From contig CAKVJR010000075.1 of the NCBI GenBank assembly GCA_934754855.1, positions 1 to 8,457 on the forward strand: a DNA stretch of 8,457 bases, read 5' to 3'. The DNA comes from an uncultured Candidatus Melainabacteria bacterium. Lineage in GTDB: Bacteria; Cyanobacteriota; Vampirovibrionia; Gastranaerophilales; Gastranaerophilaceae. Shown here piece after piece: positions 4,808-8,457 of this stretch (the stretch's first letter is position 1; every line of letters starts with the position of its first letter). Under the pieces are notes generated by a model. That model made no database searches, had not been told where the DNA came from, and worked only from the letters and a program-made list of their open reading frames with translations. The position numbers and the translations under genes were made by a program.

Positions 4808-6328
4808 ATGGGGAAATTTTGTGATGTAATGTACAAATGCGGTATTCCTGCCGTTATATTCTTAATGATTGTTTGCGGGATAATTATCAGGATAAAATTA
4901 GTCCTTATTAATCAATCTATGTGGTCGGACGAGTGTTCTTTGTATTTGAATATTTCACAGGCAGACTATTGGAAATTCTTTAAACCGCTTGATTGGCTTC
5001 AGGTTGCACCTCCTGTTTTTATGGTAATTGAAAAACTAATTTTTGATTTATTCAAAAATGTTTTGCCGATGGAAATGATACTTCGTTTGTTCCCCTGCTT
5101 TTGTTCAATCGCAACGTTAATTCTTCTTCCTTTGTTTGTGGAAAAAGTTTATAAAAACAGAGTTGTTACGGCGATGATTACGTTTATGACGGCGTTTACA
5201 CCTTATGTTGTAAATTATGCAAATGAGGTTAAGCAATATTCTTGTGAACTTTTTGTTGCGGTTTTGGTGCTGATGTTTTTTTACTTTTTTGACGTGAAAA
5301 AGTTTTCAAAGAAAACATTAATTATTTTCACATTTTTAATTTCAATGGCTCCATTATTGGCTTTTTCTTCATCTTTTATTATTGCGGCGGGTTCGGTTAT
5401 TGTTTTGTATAATTTGTATCAAAATAGAAAAGAGATAAATTTTCCTGTTTATTCGCTTTGTTTTTTAATTCCTTTGGTTATAACAGAATTCAGCATTTAT
5501 TTTTTCATCGTAAAACCTATTTTTGATGATAAATACGTGGAATTGGTTACTTATTTCTCAGTTACCGAGCCTTGTATGTTCACTCTTTCGAGTTTTTACG
5601 GTAAATTTTCAACGACAACTCAAGCATTGTTTGGTAATTTCTGCGGGATTGATTATTCGCATTGGCATTTGTTTTTCTGGTTCAGTGTAGTTTTACTTTT
5701 GGTTCACAATAATAAAAAATTGGCATTTTTATTGCTCGGAAGTGTTACGGTTACTGTTTTGGCAAGTTTTGCTCACGTTTATCCGTACGATTGCAGATTG
5801 ATTTTGTTTTTGTTCTCCGTATTTTCAATAATTTATGTTCAGGCATTTTTGTTTTTGGATAAAAAATGTTATTCGGCGATTACGGTAATTGTATTGTTTG
5901 TGGCGACAATGATTGCTTACAATTATCATATAGACAAATACGTTATCCATCGGGCAAATATCAGGGAAGCATTTATGGAAATGAAGAAAGTAAATCCCGA
6001 GTTAAAAAATATTATAGGACCTGAAGGCGGCTTGGAAACTTATTCGGGAGTACAGGCGGTTTTGGGCATAAATGTTTGGGCTGAATTTGATGAAAAAATT
6101 TTCAAAGAAGATATGTGCGATTTGCCTGATGATATATATTATGTTTTTCTTCCCGATGATACTCGATTTAATGCGGATTTAAGGAAAATGGTAATAAACT
6201 CTGTCGATTTTGAGTTAATTCCTCTCTATGATTCAAGCGGGGCTGAATATCGAAATGTTATGAAAATTCGTAATCTTTGCACGCAAAACGGACATAATGT
6301 TGAAGATGATGTAGAAGATGATGATTAA
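4808..6328 (+). CDS. Multi-pass membrane glycosyltransferase (ArnT/PMT-like, GT39/GT83 type)
   Basis: This 506-residue protein has about ten or more hydrophobic helices over residues 12-370 and a soluble C-terminal domain (about 375-490). Enzymes of this GT-C class use polyprenyl-phosphate sugars and act on the outer face of the inner membrane. Motifs: MWSDECSLYL in the first loop, with D41/E42 in the place of the catalytic acid; QVAPPVF (65-71); LRLFPCFCSIATLILLPLF (92-110); and NYANEVKQYS (136-145), the typical E..KQYS element. HVYPYDCRLIL (323-333) resembles the conserved Tyr/Arg loop. The acceptor (lipid, glycan or protein) is unknown. The start is supported by AAAAGGA ahead of the ATG. 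The tail NVEDDVEDDD is strongly acidic and encoded by a short direct duplication; it looks like an add-on. It converges on the SLH gene. Confidence 0.85.
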   Translation: MGKFCDVMYKCGIPAVIFLMIVCGIIIRIKLVLINQSMWSDECSLYLNISQADYWKFFKPLDWLQVAPPVFMVIEKLIFDLFKNVLPMEMILRLFPCFCSIATLILLPLFVEKVYKNRVVTAMITFMTAFTPYVVNYANEVKQYSCELFVAVLVLMFFYFFDVKKFSKKTLIIFTFLISMAPLLAFSSSFIIAAGSVIVLYNLYQNRKEINFPVYSLCFLIPLVITEFSIYFFIVKPIFDDKYVELVTYFSVTEPCMFTLSSFYGKFSTTTQALFGNFCGIDYSHWHLFFWFSVVLLLVHNNKKLAFLLLGSVTVTVLASFAHVYPYDCRLILFLFSVFSIIYVQAFLFLDKKCYSAITVIVLFVATMIAYNYHIDKYVIHRANIREAFMEMKKVNPELKNIIGPEGGLETYSGVQAVLGINVWAEFDEKIFKEDMCDLPDDIYYVFLPDDTRFNADLRKMVINSVDFELIPLYDSSGAEYRNVMKIRNLCTQNGHNVEDDVEDDD

Positions 6329-6329
6329 T

Positions 6330-6375
6330 AAAAATACGGAAAAATATATAAAAATATAGAAAAATATAGAAAAAA
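6330..6375. repeat. Phased A-tracts, 10-bp period
   Basis: Five runs of five or six A begin at 6330, 6340, 6350, 6360 and 6370, exactly one helical turn apart, within near-identical decamers of the form AAAAATATA(G/T). Such phasing is expected to bend DNA. Read from the minus strand it is a long T-rich tail behind the hairpin at 6376-6403. Confidence 0.8.
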
Positions 6376-6403
6376 TGGCGGTCGGACATTTGTCCGACCG
6401 CCA
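6370..6403 (-). terminator. Strong rho-independent terminator of the SLH gene
   Basis: TGGCGGTCGGAC (6376-6387) and its exact complement (6392-6403) form a perfect 12-bp GC-rich stem with a 4-nt loop. On the minus strand six T (6375..6370) follow at once, then further T runs. It lies 22 bases past the SLH stop codon. On the plus strand only GAGGTTTT follows, so termination of the converging glycosyltransferase transcript is possible but weaker. Confidence 0.92.
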
Positions 6404-6425
6404 CGAGGTTTTACCGTGAGAAAAA

Positions 6426-8420
6426 TTAGTTTCTCGGGTTGCAACCGAATGCAACTGTAACTTTTTCTTTCGGATTGATTGAAGAAATTACCGAGCCTTT
6501 TGCATCTACGAGGTAAGCAATTTCGTCGCCTGTTGTTTGGAACAAGCCCATTGTACCTGACAATGCAGTTCTTGTTGTGTCGATAGGTGCTTTTACGAGA
6601 TTTTTGATTGAATCGCCGTAACTTCTTCCTGCCGCTTTGAATTGACCTTGGAAGACTTCGCCTGTACCGATACCGACGCCGCCGACTACGTTTTCAACTG
6701 CGTTACCTGCGTTAACAACCGCACCGCCGACTGTTCTGCCGACAATACCGAGCAAACTTCCTGTCCAAGTGAAAGGCATTGTTACCAATCTTGCAACGGG
6801 GTTTTGTGTTTTTGTTTTGTCAACTTGTGCTGACAATACTTGTTGCGGCAAGTCCGCTTTGCAGCCGTCATTTTCGATTGAGTCGAATGATAACTTCAAT
6901 CCGCCTGCACATTTTCCTGATGAACGTTGAACTTCAAGGATTTTACCTCTGACTGTCGAACCGCAGGGGAATGTTTCGCCGTTGATTGTAACTTCTTCTG
7001 TCGTTGTTGCGGCAAATCTGTCGCCGACATTTGAAGATTTTGCGTTAATTTCGTCGTTGAAATTCATTGCGATTGTCGGAAGTTGGATATTTTCTTCGTG
7101 TTCAATGTATGCTGCTGCACCTGTGCATCCGCAATTGTCCATTGTAACTTTATCAACATTTGAGTATCCTAATGAAACTCTGATGTTTTCAAGCATTGAG
7201 GCAATTTCTGCACGGCTTGCATCTTTGTTTGCATTAATCATATCAGGTTTCGGAGCATCATTTAATGCACCTGATTGAATTGCTTTCGCTACCGAAATTT
7301 TTGCCCATTCTGGAACGGCGTCTGCGTCACAATATTTGCTCAAAATTTCATTTGCTTGGCACAAATCCATCGGACAGTTAATTCCTTTTGCCAAAATTGA
7401 GAACGCTTCCGCTCTTGTTACGGGTTTGTTCGGTTTGAAGGTGTTATTGGGATATCCTTCCATTAAGCCGTTTGCAACTGCTTTGCTAATCATTTTGTTG
7501 CCCCAAAAACTTTTTGGAACATCTTTGAATGATTTGTTGCAAGGTGCTGTTTCCGTGTTCAAAAGGTTGTAGCCTTTTACCGTCAATGCTGCCATTTCGG
7601 CTCTTGATACGGGTAAATTCGGTTTGAATGTTCTGTCGGGATAACCTGCAATGATGTTGTTTTCTGTCAATCTGTTGATGTCACAACCTGCCCAGTATCC
7701 GCTCGGAACGTCCTCAAATGCACTTACCAACGGTGCTGCCGCCCCTGTCGGAGTTGAAATTTCATAGGGTTCCAATGTCTTTTTGGTAACTTCGATACTG
7801 TCTTCAGTTTGCATACTGATTTGGCAACCGCAGTCATTGCCTGTTTCTACGGTAACTTTCGGAGTTGTATCTTCAATACAGGGACAAGCCGCTGCTCCTG
7901 TTATTGCATCTTGTTCTCTTGCAACGGGAATACCTGTTTTTTCACCGTCAATTGCATCTCCGAGATAAACTCCCGCATCTTTTTCACCGATGAGGTTGTT
8001 TGAGCCGTAAACGGCATTAGGATATGCATAAGATTGCATCATGTGTGCCTTTTGGTCTGCATCGGGCTGTGGACATGCTGTGCAAGTTGATACTTTTTCT
8101 TTTTCGCAAGGTGCTATTGCTTCGCAAGTCGGTTTGGGTGCTTCGCAAACAGGTTCAGGTGTTTCACAAGTTTGTTTGGGTGCTTCGCAAGTGTTTGCTT
8201 CCTGCTTACATTTACATTTGTTATGTTTTTTGTGACATTTCGGACATTTTTTCGTTTTCGGTGTCACAACTTGTGGACAATCTTCCGTCGGACAAGCCGC
8301 AATTAATTGATATTCACTGTTTGTTGTCGCTGTCGGGGCAAAATTTATCTCTTCTGCATATACTGCATTCATTGCGATTGCTGATACTACGAGAGCGACT
8401 GTTAATTTGTTAAATTTCAT
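6426..8420 (-). CDS. Exported cysteine-rich SLH-domain envelope protein
   Basis: The protein has 664 residues. Signal peptide 1-22 ends NAVYA before E23. A Cys-rich section (43-116, 13 Cys) contains CPTEDC, CPKCHKKHNKCKC and four heptapeptide repeats. A linker with CPC and CGC pairs (125-230) follows. SLH domain 1 is about 233-284 (GYPDRTFKPNLPVSRAE) and SLH 2 about 296-347 (GYPNNTFKPNKPVTRAE). SLH 3, about 358-416, is degenerate (INANKDASRAEI). The C-terminal part (about 440-659) has a beta-rich stretch (VGDRFAA..., NGETFPCGSTVRGKILEVQ) and a Gly/Val-rich stretch (about 548-590). SLH modules attach proteins to peptidoglycan-linked polymers or pyruvylated glycans. No porin-like beta-barrel region is evident. 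There are 28 Cys in all, very many for an exported protein. AAGGAGGT lies 3 nt before the ATG. The terminator is immediate, so the gene appears monocistronic. Anchoring is well supported; the role of the C-terminal region is unknown. Confidence 0.9.
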   Translation of the reverse strand: MKFNKLTVALVVSAIAMNAVYAEEINFAPTATTNSEYQLIAACPTEDCPQVVTPKTKKCPKCHKKHNKCKCKQEANTCEAPKQTCETPEPVCEAPKPTCEAIAPCEKEKVSTCTACPQPDADQKAHMMQSYAYPNAVYGSNNLIGEKDAGVYLGDAIDGEKTGIPVAREQDAITGAAACPCIEDTTPKVTVETGNDCGCQISMQTEDSIEVTKKTLEPYEISTPTGAAAPLVSAFEDVPSGYWAGCDINRLTENNIIAGYPDRTFKPNLPVSRAEMAALTVKGYNLLNTETAPCNKSFKDVPKSFWGNKMISKAVANGLMEGYPNNTFKPNKPVTRAEAFSILAKGINCPMDLCQANEILSKYCDADAVPEWAKISVAKAIQSGALNDAPKPDMINANKDASRAEIASMLENIRVSLGYSNVDKVTMDNCGCTGAAAYIEHEENIQLPTIAMNFNDEINAKSSNVGDRFAATTTEEVTINGETFPCGSTVRGKILEVQRSSGKCAGGLKLSFDSIENDGCKADLPQQVLSAQVDKTKTQNPVARLVTMPFTWTGSLLGIVGRTVGGAVVNAGNAVENVVGGVGIGTGEVFQGQFKAAGRSYGDSIKNLVKAPIDTTRTALSGTMGLFQTTGDEIAYLVDAKGSVISSINPKEKVTVAFGCNPRN
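8109..8192 (-). repeat. Four tandem 21-bp units coding a heptapeptide Cys-Glu-Pro repeat
   Basis: Residues 77-104 of the SLH protein consist of four seven-residue units: TCEAPKQ, TCETPEP, VCEAPKP and TCEAIAP, then CEKEK. Each unit has one Cys followed by Glu. The DNA units are similar but not identical, so the repeat is coding and somewhat aged, and could expand or contract by slippage or recombination. Confidence 0.85.
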
Positions 8421-8423
8421 TCT

Positions 8424-8431
8424 ACCTCCTT
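8424..8431 (-). promoter_or_regulatory. Strong Shine-Dalgarno of the SLH gene
   Basis: AAGGAGGT on the minus strand ends 3 nt before the ATG at 8420, an anti-16S match of full strength with a slightly short spacer. It fits a highly expressed surface protein. The promoter lies beyond the right edge; the last 26 bases of the window show no clear -10 box. Confidence 0.8.
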
Positions 8432-8457
8432 ATGAGAATTTTCTTATGTGACCTTTT

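Noticed and set aside
8109..8192. Short regularly spaced repeats considered as a CRISPR array
   Set aside because: The units are contiguous with no spacers, diverge from each other and lie in frame within a coding sequence.
8024..8413. 129-codon plus-strand frame opposite the SLH gene
   Set aside because: It is the complement of the Cys-rich coding section; its hydrophobic, repetitive product mirrors the heptapeptide repeat, and it lacks a convincing start signal.

Overview
The window is an AT-rich bacterial chromosome segment with seven full-length or near-full-length genes of recognisable type, one gene cut by the left edge, and one small gene that is easy to miss. The SLH-domain envelope protein, the many exported or membrane proteins and the base composition suggest a diderm gut bacterium of the Melainabacteria / Gastranaerophilales (non-photosynthetic relatives of cyanobacteria). 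This placement is an inference without any marker-gene comparison; an SLH-bearing Firmicute (Negativicutes-like) is the main alternative.

Left block (1-2128, minus strand). A TPR-repeat protein gene ends at a probable terminator. A short promoter region follows, then a two-gene unit: a small CPFC glutaredoxin and, 2 bases downstream, a protein homologous to the hybrid-cluster protein (Hcp, hydroxylamine reductase / protein S-nitrosylase family). The Hcp homologue runs off the left edge. It keeps the family's spacing of cluster ligands (H248, E272, position 316), but position 316 is Ser instead of Cys, and the N-terminal iron-sulfur cysteine motif is absent. This degenerate Hcp paired with a glutaredoxin is the most interesting signal in the window.

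Central block (2181-4500, plus strand). A complete YebC/TACO1-family translation factor gene is followed by a hairpin, an exported ankyrin-repeat protein, and a cytosolic GT-A-type glycosyltransferase with its own promoter and a good terminator. The YebC and TPR genes are divergent over about 50 bases.

Right block (4501-8457). The 307-base gap before the next large gene contains a 47-codon minus-strand ORF with an ideal Shine-Dalgarno sequence and one predicted membrane helix. It is divergent from a multi-pass ArnT/PMT-like (GT39/GT83-type) glycosyltransferase, and an inverted repeat and possible overlapping promoters lie between them. The membrane glycosyltransferase converges on a 664-residue exported SLH protein that is unusually rich in cysteine and carries a heptapeptide tandem repeat. 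The two genes are separated by phased A-tracts and a strong hairpin terminator serving the minus strand.

Taken together the region mixes housekeeping (YebC, glutaredoxin) with cell-envelope functions (SLH anchor protein, two glycosyltransferases, an exported ankyrin protein). No mobile element, CRISPR array, tRNA or rRNA was seen.
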